Counted from the stretch's first letter, positions 15,581 through 23,701 are shown. The stretch is DNA of 41,427 nt from CALJTV01 sp036821185 (GCA_036821185.1 DAISKD010000009.1:1-41427); one strand, 5' to 3'. The notes: generated from the letters alone by a model not told the origin. Translations and numbers: made by a program.

Positions 15581-15802
15581 GCGGCGATACCTATGTTTTG
15601 ACAAAGGCCTGAATAAGAAGGACGCCGCTGTTTGTGTGCCCATACTATCTTGTGGTACATTATCAGACTAGCGTGCCTTTAGGAGCTTTTGGTGGCATAG
15701 TATATAGGACGTCGTCGGAAGGCCTACCGTCCTCCTTCCCCGACCGCGTGTAGAGCTCCCAAGCATAGTCCAAATTAAAAAATCCTGTCGAGACGCATAA
15801 AG
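15581..15802. other. Non-coding stretch before the first MATE gene
   Basis: No reading frame with a binding site and no clear promoter pair was found. An A-rich stretch just before 15790 may contain the -10 region for the MATE gene. Confidence 0.35.
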
Positions 15803-17164
15803 ATGGCGACAGAAAGATCGTTAGAGAGGGACTGGACACAGGGTAGCATCGTCAGCAACCTTCTTTCCCTGTCCTGGCCGATGCTTGTCAGCAGGGGGCT
15901 CGTAGCTTTGCGCCCCATCGTTGACATGATGGTGGCGGGCAGGCTGGGGGCTGCCCCCATTGCCGGGGTGGGCATCGGCACCCTGGCTGTCATGGTGGCA
16001 GAATCGCTCACCATGGGGCTCACCGTAGGCTTGAGGGCCATGATAGCCCGCCTTGTCGGGGCTGGGGACAAAGAGGCGGCTAACCATACGGCCCAGCAGG
16101 GCTATGTCGTCAGCACCATCCTCGCCGTAGTCCTGGCAATCATAGGCGCCTCGCTTGCCGAGCAGATATTGCTCCTGTTGGGGGTAGAATCTGAAGTCGC
16201 CATCCAAGGCGCCCCATATATTCGGATAGCTTTCATAGCGGCGGTATTTATGACCCTCCGCAATACCAACGACGCCATCATGGAGGCATCGGGGGATACC
16301 ATGACCCCGATGAAGATAATCGGTGTATATACGGCCCTGCACATCGCTCTCTGCCCTTTCCTGGTCTATGGTTGGTGGTTCTTCCCTAGATTGGGGATAA
16401 GCGGCGCTGCCTGGGCTGGCACCGTCGCCCAGAGCGTGGCGGCATCTATCGGCTTATATCTCCTGCTTAGCGGACAGTCCCGCCTGAGACTGACCTTCAG
16501 AAACTTCAACTTCGATTTTGACACGGTCTGGCGCATAGTGAAGGTCGGCGCCCCTGCCTCCGTGACCAGCATGGAAAGAAGCTTCGCACAAATGATAGTG
16601 ATGTGGTTTGTTGTCCCGTTCGGCACCATGGCAGTGGCAGCCCACACTCTACACGCCAGAATAGATATGTTTATATACTTACCCATCATGGCCTGGGCAA
16701 TGGGGGCCGGCATTCTTGCCGGACAAAATCTGGGGGCGGGACAACCGGAGCGGGCACAGAAGACCGCCTGGCTGGGAGTTGCCATTAGCTCGGCACTTAT
16801 GGTCCTTATTTCGACCATAATCTGGTTTCAGGCTGAAGGCATAGTCCGCATCTTTACCCCGCAGACCGGCGTGATAGATATCGCCGCCACCTTTCTCAGG
16901 ATAGAGATAGCAGCGCTACTGGCAGCAGGGCTGATCATCGTATTATCACAATGCCTCAACGGCGTTGGCGATACCATGCCGGTCATGCTGGTCAACCTGG
17001 TCACTGTATGGGGTATGCAGGTACCACTGGCATACTTTCTGCCCCGGGTCGGCGACCTCGGCGTCTACGGAGTGCGTTGGGCGCTGGTGACCAGGATGTT
17101 GTGCCGGGCGGTCTTTTATGTAATATACTTCCAGGTGGGCAGGTGGAAACATAAGAAGATATAG
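15803..17164 (+). CDS. MATE-family multidrug/sodium or proton antiporter (first copy)
   Basis: The 453-residue protein has twelve predicted membrane segments in two homologous halves, as in the MATE family (NorM/DinF-type exporters). Typical motifs are ASGDTMTPMKI in the first half (about 153-163), NGVGDTMPVML in the second (about 387-397), and GAGILAGQNLGAGQPERA near 301-318, present in many MATE proteins. These carriers expel organic cations or metabolites in exchange for sodium or protons. The ribosome binding site before ATG 15803 is poor. The next gene encodes a close relative starting with the same RDWTQGS block, so the pair arose by tandem duplication. Which substrates are expelled is unknown. 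Confidence 0.9.
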   Translation: MATERSLERDWTQGSIVSNLLSLSWPMLVSRGLVALRPIVDMMVAGRLGAAPIAGVGIGTLAVMVAESLTMGLTVGLRAMIARLVGAGDKEAANHTAQQGYVVSTILAVVLAIIGASLAEQILLLLGVESEVAIQGAPYIRIAFIAAVFMTLRNTNDAIMEASGDTMTPMKIIGVYTALHIALCPFLVYGWWFFPRLGISGAAWAGTVAQSVAASIGLYLLLSGQSRLRLTFRNFNFDFDTVWRIVKVGAPASVTSMERSFAQMIVMWFVVPFGTMAVAAHTLHARIDMFIYLPIMAWAMGAGILAGQNLGAGQPERAQKTAWLGVAISSALMVLISTIIWFQAEGIVRIFTPQTGVIDIAATFLRIEIAALLAAGLIIVLSQCLNGVGDTMPVMLVNLVTVWGMQVPLAYFLPRVGDLGVYGVRWALVTRMLCRAVFYVIYFQVGRWKHKKI

Positions 17165-17315
17165 CCCATAAAGTTGTCCGCTTCACCCCTCTCGGCGACG
17201 AAAGCAAAACCCAAAATATCCGGACTGACCTCATGGCGGACACTCCGGGCTAAGAAGCCATGTCGGAGCGAAATGGCTTATAATGTTGAAAGTTTGAAGT
17301 AAGGCAGATAGAAAC

Positions 17316-18698
17316 ATGGCGAGGATAGACATCCCACCAAGCGCCAGAGGCATGGCACACCGGGACTGGACTCAAGGGAGCGTCCTTAAAAACGTCCTTC
17401 TCCTTTCCTGGCCGATGGCTGTTACCAATACCATAATGGTGTTAGGTCCCACCATAGATATCGTGTGGGTCGGGAGGCTTGGGGCAGCCGCTGTGGCTGG
17501 CGTCGGCATCGGTGGCGTGGCGATGCAGTTCATGATGAGCCTGATGATGGGCTTATTTCAGGGAATGCGTGCCCTTATAGCCCGTGCTGTTGGTTCCAAG
17601 GACATGGACACCGCCCAACTTGTAGCCCAGCAGTCCATCGTTCTTTCAGCGATCCTTGCTGCCTTTATGGCAATCGTCGGTCACTTTTTCAGCGAAGATA
17701 TCATGTTGCTAATCACCCGCGACCCGGAAGTCGTGAGGCTAGGCACAATGTACCTCAACATCGCATTTATCGGCGGTGCCACTATGGTCTTTCGTATGAT
17801 GCTGGATGCCATTATGCAGGCTTCCGGAGACCCCATGAATCCGATGTGGATCGCCATAATATACCGTATTGTCCACGTGATCCTCTGCCCCTTCCTCATC
17901 TTTGGCTGGTGGGTCTTCCCCGAGCTGGGAGTGCGTGGGGCCGCTTACACAGGCGTCATTGCCCAGGGCCTCGGTGTGGTCCTCGGGTTGGGAGTCCTGC
18001 TCAGCGCCAGGTCGAGGATAAGTCTCAGTTTCAAAGGCTTCCGCTTTGATGCCGGCATCGTCTGGCGCATTTTCCGCATCGGTTTTCCAGCCTCTATCAC
18101 CGGTATACAGCAGAGCCTGAACCAGTTCATCCTCCAGATATTCATGGCGCTTTTCGGTGCCACTGCCCTGGCAGCACATGTCATCACCATGAGACTGGAG
18201 ATGTTCATCTTCATGCCGGCGATGTCTTTTGGCATGGGGGCAGGGGTACTGGTAGGACAAAATCTGGGCGCCAGACAGCCGGAACGGGCTGAAAGAAGCG
18301 CCTGGATAGCAGTAGCTTTTGTGGAGGCTTTTGTCATTGCAGTCTCACTTTTGATCTTCATCTGGGTCGGCCCGGTAGTCCACCTCTTCAGCAACGACCC
18401 GGCGGTAGATGTCTTAGCCCGGCAATTCATCTACATTGCTATACTGGGTTGGGCTGTCATGGGATTCCTGTTTGTGCTGATAAGCGGAGTGCAGGGCGCC
18501 GGTGATACTTTGCCCCCAATGGTGATCAGCATCACCACCACCTGGCTGGTCACCGTACCGCTGGCCTATTTCCTTTCCCACTACACGAACACCGGCGCCG
18601 TAGGTGTACGCTGGGCGATAACCGCAAGCATGCTCATCGGCGCGGTGGTAATCATTACCTACTTCCGTACCGGCAAGTGGAAAACACGCCGCATCTAG
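17316..18698 (+). CDS. MATE-family multidrug/sodium or proton antiporter (second copy)
   Basis: The 460-residue protein is a second twelve-helix MATE exporter. Shared landmarks with its upstream neighbour are HRDWTQGSVLKNVLLLSWPM near the N-terminus, MQASGDPMNPMWI (about 166-178), GAGVLVGQNLGARQPERAER (about 307-326) and GVQGAGDTLPPMV (about 390-402). The gap between the two genes is 151 bases and contains an isolated TATAAT at 17279-17284, so the second copy may have its own promoter as well as readthrough. A weak AAGGCAG site precedes ATG 17316. The two may pair or may serve different substrates; MATE transporters usually work as single polypeptides. Confidence 0.9.
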   Translation: MARIDIPPSARGMAHRDWTQGSVLKNVLLLSWPMAVTNTIMVLGPTIDIVWVGRLGAAAVAGVGIGGVAMQFMMSLMMGLFQGMRALIARAVGSKDMDTAQLVAQQSIVLSAILAAFMAIVGHFFSEDIMLLITRDPEVVRLGTMYLNIAFIGGATMVFRMMLDAIMQASGDPMNPMWIAIIYRIVHVILCPFLIFGWWVFPELGVRGAAYTGVIAQGLGVVLGLGVLLSARSRISLSFKGFRFDAGIVWRIFRIGFPASITGIQQSLNQFILQIFMALFGATALAAHVITMRLEMFIFMPAMSFGMGAGVLVGQNLGARQPERAERSAWIAVAFVEAFVIAVSLLIFIWVGPVVHLFSNDPAVDVLARQFIYIAILGWAVMGFLFVLISGVQGAGDTLPPMVISITTTWLVTVPLAYFLSHYTNTGAVGVRWAITASMLIGAVVIITYFRTGKWKTRRI

Positions 18699-18731
18699 CC
18701 GTACTCACGCTCTATGAGCTGGTTCAAATAG

Positions 18732-18860
18732 ATCGGTGACACCGATGTCTAGCTTACCCTCACCCTGACCCTCTCCCTCAAAAGGAGAGGGCAAAAGAAG
18801 GAGGAAGGGAGAAGGTAAAACAAGCAGAGAGGAAGCCTGCTGTTCTGGCCTCAGGCCCTA
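18732..18860 (+). repeat. Dispersed intergenic repeat, copy 2
   Basis: It begins with a palindrome, ATCGGTG-A-CACCGAT, followed by TAGCTTACCCTCACCCTGAC, a hairpin (CCCTCTCC at 18769-18776 with GGAGAGGG at 18784-18791), AAGCAGAGAGGAAGCCTGCTG and TTCTGGCCTCAGG. The same order is found on the minus strand at 10467-10581. The 3' section present in the other copies (TGTGTCAC...GGACGAGTACA) is missing, and the decarboxylase promoter begins at the next base. Confidence 0.75.
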
Positions 18861-18889
18861 TTGACAAAAGGAAGGCTCATATATAGAAT
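18861..18889 (+). promoter_or_regulatory. Promoter of the sodium-pump decarboxylase operon
   Basis: TTGACA at 18861-18866, a 17-base spacer and TAGAAT at 18884-18889 give a strong promoter. Transcription would start near 18896, leaving a leader of about 105 bases before the gamma-like gene. Nothing else in 18699-19000 looks coding. Confidence 0.65.
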
Positions 18890-19000
18890 AGCCACTGTCC
18901 AGTCCATCAAAGACGACGGTCCTCTAGCCGGCGACCGCTCGTATCTGTATAATTCGATGGCAGCAATGGTTTCTTGTCCAGTCGTTTGCAGGAGTCACCC

Positions 19001-19132
19001 TTGTTGCTGAAGTTCTCCCTGTTTGCACTGGCGTCTTTCGCCCTAACCTTCGCCATAGCCATGCTGGTGGCGGCGATAATTAAATTAATCAGCATCATCG
19101 TGCAGAAGAGAAGCCCAAATGCCGCTCCTTGA
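19001..19132 (+). CDS. OadG-like gamma subunit of the decarboxylase (43 aa)
   Basis: This small gene starts at TTG 19001, six bases after AGGAG, and is easily overlooked for its start codon and length. The product, beginning MLLKFSLFALASFALTFAIA, is a single membrane helix followed by a short basic tail (VQKRSPNAAP). That is the plan of OadG/MmdD-type gamma subunits, which tether the carboxyltransferase to the beta subunit. Typical gamma chains are longer (about 80-120 residues) with a polar tail, so this is a minimal form. Its stop codon overlaps the beta-subunit start by 14 bases, which implies translational coupling and supports the gene being real. Similarity is by topology and position, not by a diagnostic motif. 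Confidence 0.65.
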   Translation: MLLKFSLFALASFALTFAIAMLVAAIIKLISIIVQKRSPNAAP

Positions 19133-20321
19133 GTTCTTCCAAGGGATTTATACCTTCTTCCTGGTGGCCCCAGCAGTCGCCTGTGCCCGGCTCTTCCTCA
19201 TTGCCCTCGGCTGTCTGTTCACCTACCTCGGCTATAAGAGGGTGTTGGAGCCGATACTTATGGTGCCCCTGGGCATCGGCATGCTCGGGGTAAACGGTGG
19301 GCTGATGGTATACGAGGCAGGGCATATCGGCACACTGTTTCTCAATCCGCTGGTGAGTAACTTCGAAGAGCTGATGCAAATCCTGCAAATAGACTTCCTC
19401 CAGCCCATCTATACCTTCACTTTCAGCAACGGCCTCATCGCCTGTCTCATCTTTATGGGGATCGGCGCCATGACCGAGATAGACTACCTTCTGGCGAAAC
19501 CTTTCATGAGCTTCTTCATCGCCGCCTGTGCCGAGCTGGGGACGATACTGACCCTGCCCATAGGCATAGCCCTGGGGCTGGTGCCCAATGAGGCGGCTTC
19601 CATCGCCCTCGTCGGCGGTGCTGACGGTCCTATGGTGCTCTTCGGCTCCCTGATGATGGCGAAGGAGCTATTTGTCCCCATAACCGTGGTCGCCTATGTC
19701 TACCTTAGCATCTGCTACGGGGGATTCCCGTTCCTGGCGAAGATGGTGCCAAAGAACCTGCGGGGCATTGAGATGAACTGGCGCACCATACCTAAAGTTT
19801 CCAAAGGCGCCAAGTTCGCCTTTGCCATCGTGGCTTGTGTCCTTTTGTGCCTGCTGTTCCCGGTGGCAGCACCGCTGTTCGCCTCATTCTTCCTCGGCCT
19901 GGCGCTCAAGGAGGCCGGGATAGAAAGATATGTTGAGTTCCTCACCGGTCCGCTGCTGTACGGGGCGACTCTTTTCCTCGGCTTCACGCTGGGAGCCCTG
20001 CTCGGGGTGGACGTCATCCTCAACCCCAAGGTGCTTCTACTGTTGCTTCTGGGCATGGTGGCACTGGTACTCTCGGGCATCGGTGGCCTTGTCGGTGGTC
20101 TGATATACAGTAAGATCAGCAAGGAGCCGTTCAACCCCCTGATAGGACTTGCCGGCGTGTCCTGCATCCCCACCACCGCCAAGGTAGCCCAGAAATGCGC
20201 CGCCGAAGCTAACAAACGGGCGATGATCCTTCCCTTCGCCATGGGCCCATCGGTTGCCGGCGTGGTTACCACCGCCATAATCGCCGGTCTATATATGACT
20301 GGCATGCCCCTTCTGCACTAA
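19119..20321 (+). CDS. Sodium-ion-translocating decarboxylase beta subunit (OadB/GcdB/MmdB family)
   Basis: The 400-residue, ten-plus-helix protein is the membrane motor of biotin-dependent sodium-pump decarboxylases. It removes CO2 from carboxybiotin while moving sodium ions outward. The key aspartate is D169 in VGGADGPMVLFG, matching D203 of the oxaloacetate enzyme; DVILNPKVLLLLL and GVSCIPTTAKVAQK match the other sodium-site regions. The start ATG 19119 lies inside the preceding gamma-like gene. Downstream on the same strand come the carboxyltransferase and the biotin carrier, completing the complex. A broken partial copy of this gene remains at 15484-15580. Confidence 0.94.
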   Translation: MPLLEFFQGIYTFFLVAPAVACARLFLIALGCLFTYLGYKRVLEPILMVPLGIGMLGVNGGLMVYEAGHIGTLFLNPLVSNFEELMQILQIDFLQPIYTFTFSNGLIACLIFMGIGAMTEIDYLLAKPFMSFFIAACAELGTILTLPIGIALGLVPNEAASIALVGGADGPMVLFGSLMMAKELFVPITVVAYVYLSICYGGFPFLAKMVPKNLRGIEMNWRTIPKVSKGAKFAFAIVACVLLCLLFPVAAPLFASFFLGLALKEAGIERYVEFLTGPLLYGATLFLGFTLGALLGVDVILNPKVLLLLLLGMVALVLSGIGGLVGGLIYSKISKEPFNPLIGLAGVSCIPTTAKVAQKCAAEANKRAMILPFAMGPSVAGVVTTAIIAGLYMTGMPLLH

Positions 20322-20433
20322 TACTGGCGCTGCTGCAGCAAAGTAGTGCCCTGACTGTAGCAATGGTATATAATTTGGGTTAGACTTTCACCACCCACAA
20401 CTCGGTGCCAGGAAAAAGACAAGGAGGTTGCAA

Positions 20434-22038
20434 ATGGCAGAATGGCTTGAATACCCGGGCGGTGTCTATAAGAAGAAGGAAGACCTCTACCGCGAGCTTG
20501 AGGAGAGGAGACAGAAGATCCTGCAGATGGGAGACCCGCAGGTACTGGAAAGACGGCGTAAGGCAGGGCAGCTCAACGCCAGGGAAAGGCTGGAGCTGCT
20601 GTTCGACAACGGGGAATACCTGGAGATAGGCATGCATGTCAAGCACCGGACGACCCATTTCGGCATGGACAAAGCCCAGATACCCGCTGAGGGGGTTATC
20701 ACCGCCTTCGGCAGGGTAAATGGAAGGTGGGTGGCCGCCTTCTCCGAGGACTTCTCCTCCATGGCCGGCACCTTCGGCGAGTATCACGGGAAAAAGGAGG
20801 CCTACGCCATCCAGTTCGCTATGGAAAAGGGCATCCCGTTTATCGGCATGAACGACTCCGGTGGCGCCAGACTTCAGGAGGGTATGGACACGCTGGAAGC
20901 CTACGGTTGGCTGTTCCGCACGCAGACCCAGGCTTCGGGCGTGATTCCACAGATAGCACTGCTCCTCGGGCCGTGCCTCGGTGGTCAGGCCTACCACCCG
21001 GTGATGCAGGACTTCGTCATCCAGGCAAAAAATGTCGGCTTTATGGGCATCGCTGGTCCCGCCTTCGTCAAGACGCAGATCGGTGAGGATATCACCTTAG
21101 AGGAGCTCTCCGGCTGGAGGGCGCATGCCGTAAAATCAGGACAGACCCATGTGGTCGCTGAAGACGAGAAGGACGCCATCGCCAAGGCTAAGGAGCTGCT
21201 CGCTTTCCTCCCCTCCAACAACAGGGAAAAGCCACCCCGCATCAAGACCGAAGACCCGCCCAACCGCACCATACCCGAACTGGACGACCTTCTCCCAGAC
21301 GAGCCGTTTAAGCCGTTCGATATGAAAAAGGTGATAACTGCCATCGCCGATGACGGCCGCTTCTTTGAGATATTGGGCCACTTCGCCAAAAACCTCATCA
21401 CCGGCTTCGCCCGCTTCAACGGACGACCGGTGGGGATAGTGGCCAATCAGCCGATAGAAGCGGCCGGGGTGCTGGACATGAATGCCGCCGACAAAGGCGC
21501 CAGGTTTATAAGGTTCTGCGACCTGTTCAATATACCGCTGGTGACCCTGGTCGATTGCCCCGGCTATATCATCGGCTCCAGGGCTGACTGGGCAGGGATC
21601 CTGCGGCATGGGGCAAAACTGCTCTACGCCTGGTCGGATGCCACCGTGCCCCTGATCTCAATCATCGTGAGGAAGTCATACGCCGGTGCCCACTACGGCA
21701 TGCTGGACAAGAGCATCGGTGCCGATTTCGTCTTCGCCTGGCCCACTGCCCGCATCACCATCGTCGGTGCCGATACCGCCGCCAGCGTCATCTTCGCCCG
21801 CGAGATCAGAGAGTCACCAAACCCCGAAGAGACAAGCAGAAAAAGGATCAGAGAGTACAGCGAGATCTACGAGAACCCTTACATCTCCGCCGAGCGCGGC
21901 TATACCGACGATATCATCATGCCCCACGATACCAGAAAGTACATCAACCGCGCCCTGGACCTGCTGGAAAACAAATTTGTCACCCCGGGCACATGCCCCT
22001 GGAAAGTCTGGCGGAAATACTCCAATATCAACCTCTAA
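20434..22038 (+). CDS. Acyl-CoA carboxyltransferase subunit (MmdA/PccB-like)
   Basis: The 534-residue protein is a biotin-dependent carboxyltransferase of the propionyl-CoA carboxylase beta / methylmalonyl-CoA decarboxylase alpha family. It transfers CO2 between an acyl-CoA and biotin. The two crotonase-like halves are visible: MNDSGGARLQEGMDTLEAYG and GPCLGGQAYHPVMQDFV in the first (about 145-195), and IEAAGVLDMNAADKGARFIR, DCPGYIIGSRADWAGILRHG and VRKSYAGAHYGM in the second (about 345-430). ATG 20434 follows AAGGAGG at good spacing; the frame's earlier TTG lies in that site. With the beta subunit and biotin carrier and no biotin carboxylase nearby, it most probably works as a decarboxylase. 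Methylmalonyl-CoA, glutaconyl-CoA or another substrate cannot be told apart here. Confidence 0.92.
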   Translation: MAEWLEYPGGVYKKKEDLYRELEERRQKILQMGDPQVLERRRKAGQLNARERLELLFDNGEYLEIGMHVKHRTTHFGMDKAQIPAEGVITAFGRVNGRWVAAFSEDFSSMAGTFGEYHGKKEAYAIQFAMEKGIPFIGMNDSGGARLQEGMDTLEAYGWLFRTQTQASGVIPQIALLLGPCLGGQAYHPVMQDFVIQAKNVGFMGIAGPAFVKTQIGEDITLEELSGWRAHAVKSGQTHVVAEDEKDAIAKAKELLAFLPSNNREKPPRIKTEDPPNRTIPELDDLLPDEPFKPFDMKKVITAIADDGRFFEILGHFAKNLITGFARFNGRPVGIVANQPIEAAGVLDMNAADKGARFIRFCDLFNIPLVTLVDCPGYIIGSRADWAGILRHGAKLLYAWSDATVPLISIIVRKSYAGAHYGMLDKSIGADFVFAWPTARITIVGADTAASVIFAREIRESPNPEETSRKRIREYSEIYENPYISAERGYTDDIIMPHDTRKYINRALDLLENKFVTPGTCPWKVWRKYSNINL

Positions 22039-22079
22039 CTGTGTTGCCGAACAACGGATTTACAGGAGGACGGACGACT

Positions 22080-22301
22080 ATGGCTCAAGAGACAGTGATG
22101 GCACCCCTGGCGGGTAAAGTGGTCAAAGTCCACGTTAAGACCGGGGACGTGGTAAAGGAAGATGACGAGGTCTGCACCATTGAATCGATGAAGATGGAGA
22201 ACACCTTGTACGCCCCGGTCTCGGGAACGGTAGCGGAGGTCAAGGTGACGGCGGGGCAGTTCGTGCAGGCAGGCGATGTCATCGCCGTCATCGAATACTA
22301 A
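22080..22301 (+). CDS. Biotin carrier protein of the decarboxylase
   Basis: The 73-residue product is a bare biotinyl/lipoyl domain: APLAGKVVKVHVKTGDVV, then the biotinylation motif ESMKMEN with target lysine K38, then APVSGTVAEVKV and a final GDVIAVIEY strand. There is no proline/alanine-rich N-terminal linker like that of many such carriers, so it must diffuse or dock by itself between the carboxyltransferase and beta subunits. AGGAGG lies 10 bases before ATG 22080; the frame's upstream part overlaps the carboxyltransferase gene and is not needed. It is the fourth gene of the operon. Confidence 0.95.
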   Translation: MAQETVMAPLAGKVVKVHVKTGDVVKEDDEVCTIESMKMENTLYAPVSGTVAEVKVTAGQFVQAGDVIAVIEY

Positions 22302-22323
22302 TTAGACAGGAGGGAATGGTAAT

Positions 22324-22545
22324 ATGGACTTCGGTGGATTTTGCTCCAGCGTGCCGGCAGTGACCTGGTTCACCCTGCTGGCAGTGGTATGGACAATGCC
22401 CTGGAAGGGGGTCGCCCTGTGGCGGGCGGCGGGTAACAAACATCTCTGGTGGTTCATCGCCATATTCCTGCTCAACACTCTAGCAATTCTGGAAATCATC
22501 TACATCTTCGCTTTCAGCCGCAAGAAGCAAGTCGCTCCTTCATAA
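22324..22545 (+). CDS. Two-helix membrane protein, DUF5652-like
   Basis: The 73-residue protein has two hydrophobic helices separated by a WKGVALWRAAGNKHLWWF stretch, then FLLNTLAILEIIYIFAF and a basic tail. The W-K-G-ALW and LNT-ILEIIYIF elements are those of the DUF5652 family. AGGAGGG precedes ATG 22324 by 9 bases, and it begins 22 bases after the biotin carrier, so it is probably co-transcribed with the decarboxylase. A role as an extra membrane subunit or assembly factor is suggested by position only; members of this family are also found away from decarboxylases. Confidence 0.7.
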   Translation: MDFGGFCSSVPAVTWFTLLAVVWTMPWKGVALWRAAGNKHLWWFIAIFLLNTLAILEIIYIFAFSRKKQVAPS

Positions 22546-22579
22546 TCTGGAAAGCCAAGCTTGGTAACGCCTTAATCTT

Positions 22580-22764
22580 TTTAGCTCGCCCTCACCCTAT
22601 CCCTCTCCCATAATGGGAGAGGGATCATACATAGGCGAAGTGTTTCGACATTTACTCCGTAACACTCCCCGCCAGAAAAGGGAGCAAAGCAAGAAAAGAA
22701 TCTTGCTCTTCCGGTCTCAGGACCTAAGACCAATGTGTCACCATTTACTGGACGAGTACACGCC
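22580..22764 (+). repeat. Dispersed intergenic repeat, copy 3 (diverged, longest)
   Basis: It shares with the other copies TAGCTCGCCCTCACCCTATC, a perfect hairpin (CCCTCTCCCA at 22601-22610 with TGGGAGAGGG at 22614-22623), AAGCAAG, TCTTGCTCTTCCGGTCTCAG and a 3' end, AATGTGTCAC...TGGACGAGTACA, that matches the minus strand of 10223-10277. An extra, unmatched segment lies at about 22628-22690. The hairpin could end the decarboxylase transcript. The copy stops just before the promoter of the UbiA gene. Confidence 0.7.
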
Positions 22765-22765
22765 G

Positions 22766-22795
22766 TAGACAGGGGATTGGATATTTTGCTATACT
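22766..22795 (+). promoter_or_regulatory. Promoter of the UbiA/radical SAM unit
   Basis: TAGACA at 22766-22771, an 18-base spacer and TATACT at 22790-22795. Transcription would begin around 22802, about four bases before the ATG at 22806, which has no ribosome binding site. The first gene would then be translated from a leaderless or nearly leaderless message. Confidence 0.5.
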
Positions 22796-22805
22796 TAATT
22801 GGCTT

Positions 22806-23699
22806 ATGAGACTGAAGCTGTGGTTTCTTGAGACCAGACCCCAGTTCCTGCTCCTCTCAGTGGTGCTGGCATTTCTGGGCACCTGTATCGCCTGGTACGA
22901 CGGCGCCTTCCATCTGGGGCATGCCGTGCTCGCCTTCTTCGGTCTGCTGCTCTGCCACATCAGCGTCAATGTGCTCAATGACTACCACGACTACCGTAGC
23001 GGTATCGACCTCAGGACCCAGCGCACCCCGTTCAGCGGCGGCAGCGGCTTTCTGCCCACCACCATCCTCCAGCCCGAACCCACCCTCTGGTTTGGTCTCA
23101 CCAGCTTCTTCCTTGCCGTCCCCATCGGCATCTACTTCGTCCTGGTTAAAGGCTGGCTGCTGTTGCCCCTGCTCATAATCGGCGCCATCTGCGTCCTGCT
23201 CTACACACCCCTGCTCACCAGGCTGGGCTACCCGGAATGGGCGCCGGGGATGGGACTGGGTACACTGCCGATCCTAGGTACTTACTTCGTCCAGACAGGC
23301 GAATACACCCTTCCGGTGCTGTTCGCCTCCATACCCTCCGGAATACTCGTCTGCAACCTGCTGCTGCTCAACGAGTTCCCCGATATCGAGGCCGACAAAA
23401 GCGGCGGCAGAAAGACCATGCCCATACTCCTCGGCGGTAAGAAAGCAGCCGTAATATATTCGGTGCTCACCAGCATGGTCTATGTCTGGACGGTCATCGG
23501 CGTGGCTACCGGGATTATGCCAGTGTTCACCCTCGTCGCCCTGTTAACCATTCCCTTCGCTGTAAAAGCCATTCAGGGCGCCTTGAATTACCAGGATACT
23601 AGTAAACTGATACCCGGACTGGCGAATAACGTGCTCGTTGTCCTCGTCACCCAGCTCCTCCTCGGCATTGGCTACCTGCTGGCAGGGATATTCTCTTAG
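22806..23699 (+). CDS. UbiA-family prenyltransferase (MenA-like)
   Basis: The 297-residue protein has about eight or nine membrane helices and the two aspartate-rich motifs of the UbiA superfamily: NVLNDYHDYRSGID (N58, D59, D62, D68) and NEFPDIEADK (D193, D197), which bind prenyl pyrophosphate through magnesium. The first motif is close to that of MenA, which prenylates 1,4-dihydroxy-2-naphthoate in menaquinone synthesis, but other aromatic acceptors are possible. No other quinone genes are nearby. The gene directly precedes a B12-binding radical SAM gene (two-base gap), so the two products probably act in the same lipid or quinone pathway. Confidence 0.88.
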   Translation: MRLKLWFLETRPQFLLLSVVLAFLGTCIAWYDGAFHLGHAVLAFFGLLLCHISVNVLNDYHDYRSGIDLRTQRTPFSGGSGFLPTTILQPEPTLWFGLTSFFLAVPIGIYFVLVKGWLLLPLLIIGAICVLLYTPLLTRLGYPEWAPGMGLGTLPILGTYFVQTGEYTLPVLFASIPSGILVCNLLLLNEFPDIEADKSGGRKTMPILLGGKKAAVIYSVLTSMVYVWTVIGVATGIMPVFTLVALLTIPFAVKAIQGALNYQDTSKLIPGLANNVLVVLVTQLLLGIGYLLAGIFS

Positions 23700-23701
23700 C
23701 C

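Noticed and set aside
15581..15802. Further pieces of the broken beta-subunit gene after 15580
   Set aside because: I compared this stretch by eye with the rest of the intact gene and found no continuing similarity.
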